Notes under the pieces: generated by a model | The model's database searches: none | What the model was told of the DNA's origin: nothing | What the model saw: the letters and a program-made list of their open reading frames with translations, nothing else | Shown here: positions 16,592 to 25,321 of the stretch, one piece after another | Position numbering within the stretch: position 1 is the first letter of the stretch | Layout of the letters: the number at the start of each line of letters is the position of its first letter | Translations under genes and position numbers: made by a program | Assembly: GCA_965249215.1 (NCBI GenBank) | Contig: CBDFLN010000002.1 | Location: 558,001-622,000 of the forward strand | Direction of reading: 5' to 3' | DNA from: G963667675 sp965249215 | Lineage (GTDB): Bacteria > Chloroflexota > Dehalococcoidia > Lucifugimonadales > UBA3495 | Length of the DNA stretch: 64,000 nt

Positions 16592-17329
16592 CTAGAAGTC
16601 GTCGTCGACCAGCTCTACCGTCTCTCCTGGGCTGTCCGCTTGTACCGTCACCTCGATCGACTCCAGCTCCTCCACTTCCTCCGGCGGCGGCGGCAGAATC
16701 TCGCCCAGGTACACCCAGGTCTTCACCCCAATGCGGCCCATCCCCGTGCTCGCCTCGGCTATTCCGAAGTCGATGTCCGCCCGCAGCGTGTGCAACGGCA
16801 CCCGGCCCATCATCAGCTTCTCTACCCTGGCAATCTCAGACCCCGAGATTCGCCCCTTCACGATTATCTTGACACCTTGGGCTCCCCCCTGCATCGCCCT
16901 CTGTGCAGCCTGCCTCATCGCTCGCCGGTACGCCACCCGCCGCTCCAGTTGGTCCGCTATGTTCCTCGAGACCAGGTAGGCGTCTATCTCCGGCTGCCCG
17001 ATCTCTATAATGTTCAACTGAACCTTGCGCTTGGTTATGCCCTCCAGCCTGCTCCGCAGCTGCTTCACTCGCTCGCCGTCGCGCCCGATTAATATCCCCG
17101 GCCTCGCCGAATGAATGTTGATTACGCTGTCCTGAGCCCCCCGGTCTATCTCTACCTTGGAGATCCCCGCATCCGAGAATGCCGCATACTCTTTCTTGAT
17201 GCTGTCCCTCAACCGCAAGTCTTCCAGCACCAGCGTCCGGTACGCCGTCCCGCTGGAAGCAAACCAATGGGCCTTCCAGTCTTTGACTATCCCCAACCTG
17301 AACCCATACGGGTGGGTCTTCTGGCCCAT
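16592..17329 (-). CDS. rpsC: 30S ribosomal protein S3
   Basis: S3 lines the mRNA entry channel. MGQKTHPYGFRLGI opens the protein. The KH domain motif ARPGILIGRDGERVKQL and the C-terminal domain VKIIVKGRISGSEIARVE, followed by GRIGVKTWVYLGE, are clear. From about residue 210 there is a tail with four prolines followed by mostly acidic residues to DDDF. Total length is 245 residues against about 210-235 usually. Confidence 0.98.
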   Translation of the reverse strand: MGQKTHPYGFRLGIVKDWKAHWFASSGTAYRTLVLEDLRLRDSIKKEYAAFSDAGISKVEIDRGAQDSVINIHSARPGILIGRDGERVKQLRSRLEGITKRKVQLNIIEIGQPEIDAYLVSRNIADQLERRVAYRRAMRQAAQRAMQGGAQGVKIIVKGRISGSEIARVEKLMMGRVPLHTLRADIDFGIAEASTGMGRIGVKTWVYLGEILPPPPEEVEELESIEVTVQADSPGETVELVDDDF

Positions 17330-17332
17330 GCT

Positions 17333-17674
17333 CTATGCCTCCTCTTCGTCCACCACTACCGTGACGTGGCTGGAACGCTTGGTTATTCGCCCCATCCTTC
17401 CCCGCGCCCGCGGACGGAACCGCTTTAATGGCGTAGCGCTGTCCGCCGTGATTTGCACAATCCGCAACGCATCCCGGTCCATGAACATGTTGTTCTCAGC
17501 ATTCGCTGCTGCCGATTGCACCACTTTAGCCACCGTCTTTGCCCACGGCGACGGCAACAGCTGCAGCGTGTTCACCGCGTCCGCGACCCGCTGGCCCCGC
17601 ACCAGGTCCAAAATCGGCTTCAGTCTCTTCTGCGAAGCCCCTATTTTCTTTGCCACGGCTCGTACTGGAGGCAT
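17333..17674 (-). CDS. rplV: 50S ribosomal protein L22
   Basis: L22 forms part of the constriction of the exit tunnel. The 113 residues include AVAKKIGASQKRLKPILDLVRGQRVADAVNTLQLLP, SAAANAENNMFMD and the hairpin tip and C-terminus KRFRPRARGRMGRITKRSSHVTVVV. It lies three bases from rpsC and four from rpsS. Confidence 0.97.
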   Translation of the reverse strand: MPPVRAVAKKIGASQKRLKPILDLVRGQRVADAVNTLQLLPSPWAKTVAKVVQSAAANAENNMFMDRDALRIVQITADSATPLKRFRPRARGRMGRITKRSSHVTVVVDEEEA

Positions 17675-17678
17675 TCCC

Positions 17679-17963
17679 TTACCTCGGCCTCGTGGCGCGT
17701 TCCGTCCGCCCTACGTGACCCCGGTAGGTCCGCGTCGGAGAGAATTCTCCCAGGCGGTGTCCCACCATGTTCTCGGTAATGAACACCGGCACGTGCCGCC
17801 GTCCGTCGTGGACTCCAATCGTCAGTCCCACCATCTCCGGCATGATCATCGACGCACGCGACCACGTGCGGATTACCGTCTTAGCCCCGGACCGCTGCAC
17901 CGCCTCTACCTTTTTCATCAGCTTCGGGTGCACGTATGGCCCCTTCTTAACCGAACGGGACAT
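17679..17963 (-). CDS. rpsS: 30S ribosomal protein S19
   Basis: S19 pairs with S13 in the head of the small subunit. The 94 residues are MSRSVKKGPYVHPKLMKKVE, IRTWSRASMIMPEMVGLTIGVHDGRRHVPVFITENMVGHRLGEFSPTRTYRGH in family order, with a short basic end. It begins one base after rplB stops. Confidence 0.98.
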   Translation of the reverse strand: MSRSVKKGPYVHPKLMKKVEAVQRSGAKTVIRTWSRASMIMPEMVGLTIGVHDGRRHVPVFITENMVGHRLGEFSPTRTYRGHVGRTERATRPR

Positions 17964-17964
17964 C

Positions 17965-18798
17965 CTACCTTCTCCTGCCCCTGCGCATGATGAACTTGCT
18001 GCTGCTCTTGTTCTTCCGCCGGGTCTTGTAACCCAGCGTCGGCTTACCCCAGGGAGACTTGGGCCCCGGCATCCCTATCGGCGACCGGCCCTCTCCACCT
18101 CCGTGGGGATGGTCCACCGGGTTCTTGGCCACGCCTCGCACCTGCGGACGCCGTCCCAGGTGCCGCTTGGCCCCCGCCTTCCCCAGGCTCTCGTTCTTAT
18201 GGTCGGGGTTGGACAGTTGCCCCACGCTGGCCCGGCACTCCAGCAATAGCCGCCGCATTTCTCCCGACGGCAGCCGCACCAATACGTACTCCCCCTCCCG
18301 GGACAACACTTGCGCTCCGACGCCGGCGCCCCGGGCCAATTGTCCTCCCCTGCCTGGGGTCAACTCCAGGTTATGGACCACCGTTCCAGTGGGAATCGAC
18401 CGCAGCGGCAGGCAATTGCCCGGATGAATCTCCGCCTGCGTCCCCGATTGCACCTTGTCTCCCACCGCCAGTACCAACGGCGCCAGGATATATGACTTCT
18501 CCCCGTCCGCATAGTGAATCAACGCTATGCGCGTCGTCCGGTTCGGGTCGTACTCTATCGACACTACCTTGGCCGGAACGCCGTCCTTCATCCGCTTGAA
18601 GTCGATGGCCCGGTACATCCTCTTGGACCCGCCGCCCCGGCTCCGCGTCGTGATTCGACCCCGGTTGTTCCGGCCTGCCCTGCTGGGAAGCGGGGACAAC
18701 AACGACTTCTCCGGCTTACGCGCCGTTAGTTCCTCGAACGACGGCCGCACCGCATTCCGAGTCCCCGGCGTTACCGGCCTCAAGTTCTTCAGCGGCAT
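17965..18798 (-). CDS. rplB: 50S ribosomal protein L2
   Basis: L2 is needed for subunit joining and lies near the peptidyl transferase centre. The 277 residues carry GRNNRGRITTRSRGGGSKRMYRAIDFKR, SGTQAEIHPGNCLPL, VGQLSNPDHKNESLGKAGAKRHLGRRP and the conserved VAKNPVDHPHGGGEGRSPIG, which includes the functionally important histidine. Length and order are normal. Confidence 0.98.
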   Translation of the reverse strand: MPLKNLRPVTPGTRNAVRPSFEELTARKPEKSLLSPLPSRAGRNNRGRITTRSRGGGSKRMYRAIDFKRMKDGVPAKVVSIEYDPNRTTRIALIHYADGEKSYILAPLVLAVGDKVQSGTQAEIHPGNCLPLRSIPTGTVVHNLELTPGRGGQLARGAGVGAQVLSREGEYVLVRLPSGEMRRLLLECRASVGQLSNPDHKNESLGKAGAKRHLGRRPQVRGVAKNPVDHPHGGGEGRSPIGMPGPKSPWGKPTLGYKTRRKNKSSSKFIMRRGRRR

Positions 18799-18841
18799 AC
18801 CGTCGGGCCTCGCCTGAATTTCTTGTCCAGACTGTCTGCCA

Positions 18842-19126
18842 TTACAGCCCTTCTATCAAATTGATGCGGTCCCCCGCTTTCAATGTGACCACCGCCTTCT
18901 TCAAGTCGGGTTTCTTTGAAAGCCGTGGGCCGTATCGCTTCCGCTTTCCGTGGGTCTTGGTGATGTTTACGTCCAGCACCGTAACGTTGAAATTCTTCTC
19001 TATCGCCGCCTTGATTTCCACCTTGTTGGCCCGGGGCTCCACCCGGAAGGTGTACTTCCCCGACTCTTGAAGAAGGGTGCTTTTCTCGGTAATCGCCGGC
19101 TTCACCAGCACCTGGTTGATGTTCAT
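18842..19126 (-). CDS. rplW: 50S ribosomal protein L23
   Basis: L23 is the docking site for trigger factor and SRP at the tunnel exit. Its 94 residues include VLVKPAITEKSTLLQESGKYTFRVEPRANKVEIKAAIEKNFNVTVLDVN in family order and a basic loop. It overlaps the end of rplD by four bases and precedes rplB by 43 bases. Confidence 0.97.
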   Translation of the reverse strand: MNINQVLVKPAITEKSTLLQESGKYTFRVEPRANKVEIKAAIEKNFNVTVLDVNITKTHGKRKRYGPRLSKKPDLKKAVVTLKAGDRINLIEGL

Positions 19127-19977
19127 TCCTGATCACCTTCACCGGCGCCGTCCTGCCCATCGTCCTCTGCAACACCGTCCTGGTCCACTGGCCCGGACGC
19201 AGTCTCCGCCGTCTCTTCCACGGCCTCCGCTGTTTCGTTGCCCGGTCTATCCTCGGCAACGGCGTCCTCTGTTGCGCTTTGCTCCGTAACCGACTCTTCT
19301 GCTTCGGCGTCCTTCGGTGTATCGTCCACGGTAATGGCGCCTCTGCGCCGCGGCGCAGCCGACAGGAACACCTCCGCCCAACGGGCCGCGTCCACCGTCA
19401 TAATCACGGTATCCCTACGCAGCAGTTCATGGGCGTTCAGCAGGTTCACCGGCAGCGTCCACACCTTCCCCAGGTTGTGCGCCGACCTTACTACGTTCTC
19501 CTCCGGCTCCAGGGTCACTACCAGCGCCGAACCCGATACCTGTAAGTTCTGCAACAAGTCGGCCATAGACTTGGTCTTTCCGTCGACCCCGTCCCAGCTT
19601 TCTAGGCAGATTAGCCGGTCCTGACGCGCCTTGTCCGAAAGTACGCACTTCAGCGCCAGCCGCCTCATCCGCCGGGGAATCGCCTTCCGGTACTCCTTGG
19701 GATGCGGCCCGAAAACCACCCCTCCGTGCCTCCACTGGGGCGCCCTGATGCTCCCCTGTCGGGCCCGGCCCGTATGCTTTTGAATCCACGGCTTCCGGCC
19801 GCCTCCCGACACCTGCGCCCTGGTCTTGGTGCTGTGCGTCCCCTGCCGCTGGTTGGTCTGGTATATCACCATTGCCTGGTGCACCAGCGAGGAGTTCATG
19901 GGCACGTTGAACACCGCATCATTCAGTTGGATGCTGTCCACCGTGTCTCCGTCTCTGTTTCTTACAGGAATTTCCAT
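19123..19977 (-). CDS. rplD: 50S ribosomal protein L4 with acidic C-terminal tail
   Basis: L4 is an early assembly protein with a loop in the exit tunnel. The 284 residues contain NQRQGTHSTKTRAQVSGGGRKPWIQKHTGRARQGSIRAPQWRHGGVVFGP in family order and VWTLPVNLLNAHELLRRDTVIM. The conserved protein ends near residue 216. The remaining 68 residues are Glu, Asp, Ala and Thr rich and end GEGDQE, which is not typical of L4. It resembles in composition the tails on S17 and RpoA. Confidence 0.97.
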   Translation of the reverse strand: MEIPVRNRDGDTVDSIQLNDAVFNVPMNSSLVHQAMVIYQTNQRQGTHSTKTRAQVSGGGRKPWIQKHTGRARQGSIRAPQWRHGGVVFGPHPKEYRKAIPRRMRRLALKCVLSDKARQDRLICLESWDGVDGKTKSMADLLQNLQVSGSALVVTLEPEENVVRSAHNLGKVWTLPVNLLNAHELLRRDTVIMTVDAARWAEVFLSAAPRRRGAITVDDTPKDAEAEESVTEQSATEDAVAEDRPGNETAEAVEETAETASGPVDQDGVAEDDGQDGAGEGDQE

Positions 19978-19993
19978 ACTCTCAGTTGGCCTG

Positions 19994-20626
19994 TTATCGG
20001 CCCGCCGCCGGATTCTTCTTCCGCCTGATTTGCAGCAACCCGTTGGGGGCTCCCGGAACGCCGCCCTTCACCAGCAACAGGTTCCGGTCCGGGTCCACTC
20101 TCACGACTTTCAGCCCCTTGGTCGTAATGCGCCGGTTGCCCATGTGCCCGGCCATTTTCAGCCCCTTGAACACCTTGCCCGGCGTCGTTCCGCCTCCAAT
20201 AGACCCGGGAGCCCGCGCCCGGTCCGATTGACCGTGGGTCCGGGGCCCTCCGCCAAACCCGTGCCTCTTCATGACTCCGGCAAATCCTCGGCCTCTGGAC
20301 CGCCCGATCACGTCTAAGACTTCGCCGGGTTCAAAGATGTCCACGCCGATTTTCTGCCCGACCTCGAACTCGCTCACGTCGTCCGCCTGCACTTCCCGCA
20401 GGTAACGGCAGTTTCCGTTGTCCTTCAAATGGCCGGCCTCGGCCTTGTTCAGCCGCTTGGTCTCCCCAAAGCCCAGCTGCACGGCCTCATACCCGTCCTT
20501 CTGATGGGTCTTCACTTGCGTCACGGTGCACGGGCCGGCTTGAATCACCGTCACCGGCACCACCCGGCCGTCTTCCTCGAACACCTGGGTCATCCCGACC
20601 TTTTTGCCTAGAAATCCTTGTATCAT
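19994..20626 (-). CDS. rplC: 50S ribosomal protein L3
   Basis: L3 is one of the first 23S rRNA binders. The 210 residues show GKKVGMTQVFEEDGRVVPVTVI, GFAGVMKRHGFGGGPRTHGQSDRARAPGSIGGGTTPGKVFKGLKMAGHMG in family order, and LLLVKGGVPGAPNGLL. It follows rpsJ by 40 bases. Confidence 0.98.
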   Translation of the reverse strand: MIQGFLGKKVGMTQVFEEDGRVVPVTVIQAGPCTVTQVKTHQKDGYEAVQLGFGETKRLNKAEAGHLKDNGNCRYLREVQADDVSEFEVGQKIGVDIFEPGEVLDVIGRSRGRGFAGVMKRHGFGGGPRTHGQSDRARAPGSIGGGTTPGKVFKGLKMAGHMGNRRITTKGLKVVRVDPDRNLLLVKGGVPGAPNGLLQIRRKKNPAAGR

Positions 20627-20666
20627 CCCTTGTACCCGCTTGTCATTTCCATCGTCCCGGCGCGCA

Positions 20667-20978
20667 TCACAGCTTTATCGAAATATCCACGCCCGCCGGC
20701 AGGTTCAGCCGCGTCAGAGAGTCTATCGTCTTCGACGTTGGCTCCAGAATGTCTATCAACCGTTTGTGCGTCCGTATCTCGAAATGTTCCCGCGAGTCCT
20801 TGTCCACGTGGGGGCTCCGGATAACGCAAAAACGCCGGATGTGCGTCGGCAACGGCACCGGCCCGGCTATCCTGGCCCCGGTGCGCTCCGCCGTCTCCAC
20901 AATCTGGCCCGTAGACTGGTCCAGCATCTTGTGGTCGAAGGCCTTTAGTATTATTCGTACTTTCTGACTGCTTACCAT
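20667..20978 (-). CDS. rpsJ: 30S ribosomal protein S10
   Basis: S10 is in the small-subunit head and doubles as NusE in transcription antitermination. The 103 residues include VRIILKAFDHKMLDQS, GPVPLPTHIRRFCVIRSPHVDKDSREHFEIRTHKRLIDIL and the end LNLPAGVDISIKL. It follows fusA directly by 27 bases; the tuf gene often found at this place is missing. Confidence 0.98.
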   Translation of the reverse strand: MVSSQKVRIILKAFDHKMLDQSTGQIVETAERTGARIAGPVPLPTHIRRFCVIRSPHVDKDSREHFEIRTHKRLIDILEPTSKTIDSLTRLNLPAGVDISIKL

Positions 20979-21005
20979 CCGCTAAAAACCCCGGCCCCTT
21001 TTCGG

Positions 21006-23093
21006 CTACCCTGCCTTAACCGCCGACTTGATTGCAGCCTCCGGTATCGGCGCATAGTGCTTGAATTCCATGCTGAACGTCGCACGACCCTGCGTCGCCG
21101 ACCTCAACGCGCTGGTGTACGAGAACGTCTCTCCCAGGGGAGCCAACGCCCTCACCACCTGCACCCCTTCCTGCCCCTCGATAGTCCGTATCTGGCTCCG
21201 CCGCGTCCCTAGGTCGGCCAGTACCTCGCTCAGGAACTCTCCCGGCGTCACCACCTCCAGGTCCACTATGGGCTCCAACAGCACCGGATTCCCCTTGGGA
21301 ACGCCCTCACGGATCGCCAGCATGCCGGCGCTCCTGAACGCCATCTCCGACGAGTCCACCGGATGATAGCTCCCGTCCACCAGGTTCACCTTCAGGTCAA
21401 CCACGTTGTATCCCGCCAGAGGACCGTTCTGCAGCGCGTCCCGCACGCCCTTTTCCACTCCCGAGAAATACTCCCTGGGAATTCGTCCGCCTGGCACGGA
21501 AGTCTCGAAAACGATTCCGCTGCCTCGTTCCAACGGCTCCAACTCCAGCCACACGTGGCCGAATTGGCCATGTCCGCCCGTCTGTCGCACGAACCGGCCC
21601 TCGACTCTCACCGGCTTCGTCAGCGCCTCCCGGTAGGACACCCGCGGCTTACCCACGTTCGCTTCTACGTGAAACTCCCGACGCATCCGGTCCACCAGTA
21701 CGTCCAGGTGCAACTCCCCCATTCCCGACATCACCGTCTGCCCCGTCTCGTTGTCGAACCGGATGACAAACGTCGGGTCCTCCTCCGCCAGCTTCCTCAG
21801 CGTCTCTCCCAGCCGGTCCTGGTCCAGCCGGCTCATGGGCTCGATGGCCACCGACACGACGGGATCGGGGAAGTGCGGCGGCTCCAGCAACACCTGCTGG
21901 GACGTCCCGCAAACCGTGTCCCCCGTAAACGTGTTCTTCAGTCCCACCGTTGCGCAGATGTTCCCCGCTCCCGATTCCTCCAATTCCTCCCGGTGGTTCG
22001 CGTGCATCTGCAACAGGCGTCCCATCCGCTCCCGGTTCCCCTTGGTAACGTTCAACACCGAGGCCCCGGACTCCACCTTTCCCGAATATATTCTCAAAAA
22101 GACCAACCGGCCCACATAAGGGTCGGTCGCAACTTTGAAAGCCAGGGCCGACAGCGGTCCCTCCTCGTCGGCGAAACGCATCTCAGTATTCCCGCTACGC
22201 GGCTCCACGCCCTCGACGGCCGGTATGTCCTTGGGCGAAGGCAAGAGATCGACGATTGCGTCCAGCAAAGGATGCACCCCTTTGCCCGACGGCGCGCTCC
22301 CGCACAGCACCGGCACCACGTCTCCGGCTATCGTCGCCTGCCGCAACGCGCTACGCAGCGACTCTTCTTCTATCTGCTCCCCTTCCAGGTAACGAATTAG
22401 CAACCGCTCATCCGTCTCAACTATCTTCTCAACCATCGTCCGACGGTACTGCTCGAAAGTTTCCTTATACTCCTCAGGTACTTCCGACCGCTGCGGCGCG
22501 CCTGCGCTTTTTCCGTTGCTCTTCCCATTGGCGTAAATAGAGGCATCCCCGGTCAGCAGGTCCGCCACTCCTTGGAACTCCGCCTCCGCTCCGATGGGGA
22601 TCTGCACCGCCACCGCGTTGCCCCCCAATCGCCTGCCTATCGACTCGATGGCTCGTTCGTAGCTGGCTCCCACCCGGTCCATCTTGTTCACGAAGCAAAT
22701 CCTGGGAACGTGGTACTTGTCCGCCTGCCTCCACACCGTCTCCGACTGCGACTGCACTCCCGCCACCGCGTCCAGCACCACCACCCCGCCGTCCAGCACC
22801 CGCAGGCTCCGCTCCACCTCTGCGGTGAAGTCCACGTGCCCCGGAGTGTCTATGATATTCACCTTGTGCTCGCGCCAATACGCGCTGGTCGCCGCCGCCG
22901 TGATTGTTATCCCCCGCTCCCTCTCCTGCGGCATCCAGTCCATCGCCGTCGTGCCCTCGTCCACCCCGCCCGGCCGGTGAATCCGGCCCGTGATGAACAG
23001 CACCTGCTCCGTCAACGTCGTCTTGCCGGCGTCGATGTGCGCTATGAACCCAATGTTCCGTATCGAATCTATGGGATACTCTGTCTTGTTCAT
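21006..23093 (-). CDS. fusA: Elongation factor G
   Basis: EF-G is the GTPase that drives translocation. The 695 residues match the family length. G1 is AHIDAGKTTLTEQVL near residue 17, switch regions DEGTTAMDWMPQERERGITITAA follow, G3 is DTPGHVDFTAEVERSLRVLDG and G4 is NKMDRVGAS. Domain IV carries the translocation part RPLERGSGIVFE-like segment and ends VDGSYHPVDSSEMAF. It is the third gene of the operon. Confidence 0.98.
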   Translation of the reverse strand: MNKTEYPIDSIRNIGFIAHIDAGKTTLTEQVLFITGRIHRPGGVDEGTTAMDWMPQERERGITITAAATSAYWREHKVNIIDTPGHVDFTAEVERSLRVLDGGVVVLDAVAGVQSQSETVWRQADKYHVPRICFVNKMDRVGASYERAIESIGRRLGGNAVAVQIPIGAEAEFQGVADLLTGDASIYANGKSNGKSAGAPQRSEVPEEYKETFEQYRRTMVEKIVETDERLLIRYLEGEQIEEESLRSALRQATIAGDVVPVLCGSAPSGKGVHPLLDAIVDLLPSPKDIPAVEGVEPRSGNTEMRFADEEGPLSALAFKVATDPYVGRLVFLRIYSGKVESGASVLNVTKGNRERMGRLLQMHANHREELEESGAGNICATVGLKNTFTGDTVCGTSQQVLLEPPHFPDPVVSVAIEPMSRLDQDRLGETLRKLAEEDPTFVIRFDNETGQTVMSGMGELHLDVLVDRMRREFHVEANVGKPRVSYREALTKPVRVEGRFVRQTGGHGQFGHVWLELEPLERGSGIVFETSVPGGRIPREYFSGVEKGVRDALQNGPLAGYNVVDLKVNLVDGSYHPVDSSEMAFRSAGMLAIREGVPKGNPVLLEPIVDLEVVTPGEFLSEVLADLGTRRSQIRTIEGQEGVQVVRALAPLGETFSYTSALRSATQGRATFSMEFKHYAPIPEAAIKSAVKAG

Positions 23094-23135
23094 GTCTAAG
23101 CCCCGTTCATGCCGGGGTCCCTCGTCCTCCGCCCT

Positions 23136-23606
23136 TTATCCCCTGTAATGAACGAATGCCCGGTTGGCTTCTGCCATCCGGTGCAATTCTTCTCTTCGTC
23201 TCACCGCCGTGCCCTCGCCCCTCGCTGCGTCCAGCAGCTCCTGGGCCAGGCCAGTCCTCATCGGCACTCCCTTGCGGCCCCGCGCTCCCCTGATCAGCCA
23301 CCTCATCGCCAGGGCCTCGCTGCGCACCCGCCGCAACTCCGTCGGCACCTGGTACGTCGCTCCGCCGACGCGCTTCGGTCGGACTTCCACCAGTGGCGTC
23401 GCATTCCTCAGCGCCTGCTGGAACACTTCCAACGGGTCCAGGTTCGATTGGTCCCGAATCGCGTTAAACGCTTCGTAAGTAACTCGCTGCGCCGTTGTCT
23501 TCTTACCCCTTTGCATTACGCGGTTAATGAAACGGGCCAGTTCCTCGTTGTTGTACCTCGGGTCCGGCGCTATGATTCGCCGTTCGGCGCGTCTTCTTCT
23601 AGACAT
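23136..23606 (-). CDS. rpsG: 30S ribosomal protein S7
   Basis: S7 organises the 3' major domain of 16S rRNA. The ORF is open to 23645, but the protein proper starts with MSRRRRAERRIIAPDPRY at 23606, seven bases after a GGGGTG ribosome site. It contains FINRVMQRGKKTTAQRVTYEAF, PLEVFQQALRNATPLVEVRPKRVGGATYQVP and RAFVHYRG. The 156 residues agree with the family. Confidence 0.97.
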   Translation of the reverse strand: MSRRRRAERRIIAPDPRYNNEELARFINRVMQRGKKTTAQRVTYEAFNAIRDQSNLDPLEVFQQALRNATPLVEVRPKRVGGATYQVPTELRRVRSEALAMRWLIRGARGRKGVPMRTGLAQELLDAARGEGTAVRRREELHRMAEANRAFVHYRG

Positions 23607-23703
23607 AGCTATGCACCCCGGTCCGGTTCTCACCGGATGCCGCAACTCTATCCTCGGCGCGCCGTTTCCTAGACATAGCTACGCTACCCATCCTGGTTCT
23701 CAA
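23586..23703. repeat. Imperfect direct repeat at the rpsG 5' end
   Basis: Two segments of about 48 bases, near 23586-23633 and 23657-23703, share CGGCGCG, then a stretch containing CTAGACATAGCTA, and end GGTTCTCA. The first covers the rpsG start codon and ribosome site. The second is an altered copy in the rpsL-rpsG spacer. It looks like a local duplication of the gene start that has drifted. Confidence 0.6.
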
Positions 23704-23742
23704 TTAGAAATCATGGGGGGATTGAGGCCGGTCTAGTCCCAG

Positions 23743-24165
23743 TTACACTGCGGAGCGCGGCCGGTCCGCGCCGTACTTGCTGCGGCCCTGACGACGGTCT
23801 TGAACCCCTTCACAGTCCAGGGCGCTGCGGATGACGTGGTACCTGACTCCCGGCAGGTCCTTTACACGGCCTCCCCTCACCATCACCACCGAGTGTTCCT
23901 GCAGGTTGTGCCCCACGCCTCCGATGTAGGCGGTTACTTCCACCCCGTTGGTCAACCTCACCCGCGCTATCTTCCTCAGCGCCGAGTTCGGCTTCTTGGG
24001 GGTCATCGTACGCACCTGGATGCAGACACCGCGCCTCTGGGGGCAACCCGGCCCCCACTTCACCCGGTTGCGCAATGAGTTCTGCACCCAATGCAACGCG
24101 GGAGCCTTGGTCTTTTTACGGACAGGCTGGCGTCCCTTCCTGACTAACTGGTTCACTGTTGGCAC
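23743..24165 (-). CDS. rpsL: 30S ribosomal protein S12
   Basis: S12 controls decoding fidelity. The frame is open to an ATG at 24213, but family N-termini read PTINQLVRKGR. The GTG at 24165 (VPTVNQLVRKGRQ), with GGGGA six bases upstream, is therefore the start (140 residues). RRGVCIQVRTMTPKKPNSALRKIARVRLTNG, GGVGHNLQEHSVVMVRGGRVKDLPGVRYHVIRSALD follow in family order. It is the first gene of the translation operon. Confidence 0.97.
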   Translation of the reverse strand: MPTVNQLVRKGRQPVRKKTKAPALHWVQNSLRNRVKWGPGCPQRRGVCIQVRTMTPKKPNSALRKIARVRLTNGVEVTAYIGGVGHNLQEHSVVMVRGGRVKDLPGVRYHVIRSALDCEGVQDRRQGRSKYGADRPRSAV

Positions 24166-24203
24166 AAAACATCCCCGCTGTTCCCCTTGAACAACAGCTA
24201 AAT

Positions 24204-24232
24204 ACTTTACCAACCATAATCTAAGATGTCAA
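24204..24232 (-). promoter_or_regulatory. Sigma70-type promoter of the rpsL operon
   Basis: On the minus strand a perfect TTGACA (24227-24232) is followed after exactly 17 bases by TAAAGT (24204-24209). The -10 box lies 38 bases before the rpsL GTG. This is the best promoter match in the window and is well placed to drive the 22-kb operon. Confidence 0.8.
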
Positions 24233-24299
24233 CCTGTTTCGAAGTAGGGAGGCACGGTCAAAACTCCGAGGACAGTTGTTTCTTAAAACCATCTGACCT

Positions 24300-25103
24300 T
24301 TATGCGGCTAACCAGCGTTTTTGAGAGTCGCAAGACAAAGTAGACCAGCTTCCCAACAGAAACGGGCCTCGTGACGGCATCGGTAGCCGGGAACACTGAC
24401 CGACAATGTGAAGCACCACGTCTGCCAAACCACCTTGCCCGTCCGGTATAGCTGCGAACCGTAATCCTGCACTGTGATCCCGACCGTATAGACTTTCCAT
24501 GGCCCGGTAGTTCATACGGTCGGCCCACAGGTCTGATTTATTGGGATTTACACCTGTGGCCTCTGCCCAGGCTTGCCACATACCGCGTTGGGGATTTTGA
24601 AGCCCCATCTGGAATTCGTCCAGGGTCCGCTTAATATCGACCACGAACAAGGGGATGCTGTGCTCCTTAGCCACCGCAACTGCTTTCCGGCTGAGGTGGC
24701 TGTCATGAAACTCGATAAAGGCAGTTGGGCGTCCTTCAGAGTTTACGAGAGTAATGTCTGGCCTAACTGAAAACCCAGGCGCCTTCTTGTTTTGGAGCAC
24801 CTCGCAGGCCCCATTGTCCAGTAAGTCCCATTTGTGCGGCTTGAGACACTGCGCGCATAGCCAGATGATCTTGCTGTGTTTGAGGGCCAAGGACGTTTTG
24901 CCCTCGACGTTCGTCGATGGATGCAGATGGTCCCCAACGTGGATGCCCATGATGTGGCATTCTGCACAATCACTTACCTGTCCCACAAGATACTTTTGCC
25001 AATCTCGACAGGCTTGTTTGTGGAGTAGTCCTTCGCCGCCGGTCATGCGGCTATTGTAACGTAGTCTAATGTTGGCGTTGGCTTGGACTGTCTGCGGGGC
25101 CAA
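24300..25103 (-). CDS. Hypothetical protein, possible CoiA/PD-(D/E)XK-like fold
   Basis: I do not recognise a named family. The 267 residues hold two CxxC pairs (Cys46/Cys49 and Cys83/Cys86) that could bind zinc. A segment near residues 115-160 reads RPDITLVNSEGRPTAFIEF...IPLFVVDIKRT. The spacing of Asp116 and Glu131 in a strand-turn-strand setting resembles CoiA-like and other PD-(D/E)XK nuclease cores, but the usual final Lys is replaced by His. The first 19 residues may not be translated; Met20 is an alternative start. The gene stands alone upstream of the rpsL promoter, on the same strand. Confidence 0.55.
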   Translation of the reverse strand: MAPQTVQANANIRLRYNSRMTGGEGLLHKQACRDWQKYLVGQVSDCAECHIMGIHVGDHLHPSTNVEGKTSLALKHSKIIWLCAQCLKPHKWDLLDNGACEVLQNKKAPGFSVRPDITLVNSEGRPTAFIEFHDSHLSRKAVAVAKEHSIPLFVVDIKRTLDEFQMGLQNPQRGMWQAWAEATGVNPNKSDLWADRMNYRAMESLYGRDHSAGLRFAAIPDGQGGLADVVLHIVGQCSRLPMPSRGPFLLGSWSTLSCDSQKRWLAA

Positions 25104-25321
25104 TACCCAGTTTCATGAAAAACCACCGCCATAGACCCGCAGGTCCGAGCCACAAAACAACCTAATGCTTGATCGGCAAAGTAAAATTCGTTAATCAATT
25201 TCTCGTCAAAGCCAACGTCAGGGTTCGCCACCTACCCCCCGCCAACCACCCGACCCTGGCATCCCCCGGGCCAAAAAGCGTACAATCAAGTAACACCAAC
25301 TGCACCCACCGGAGGCAGCCC

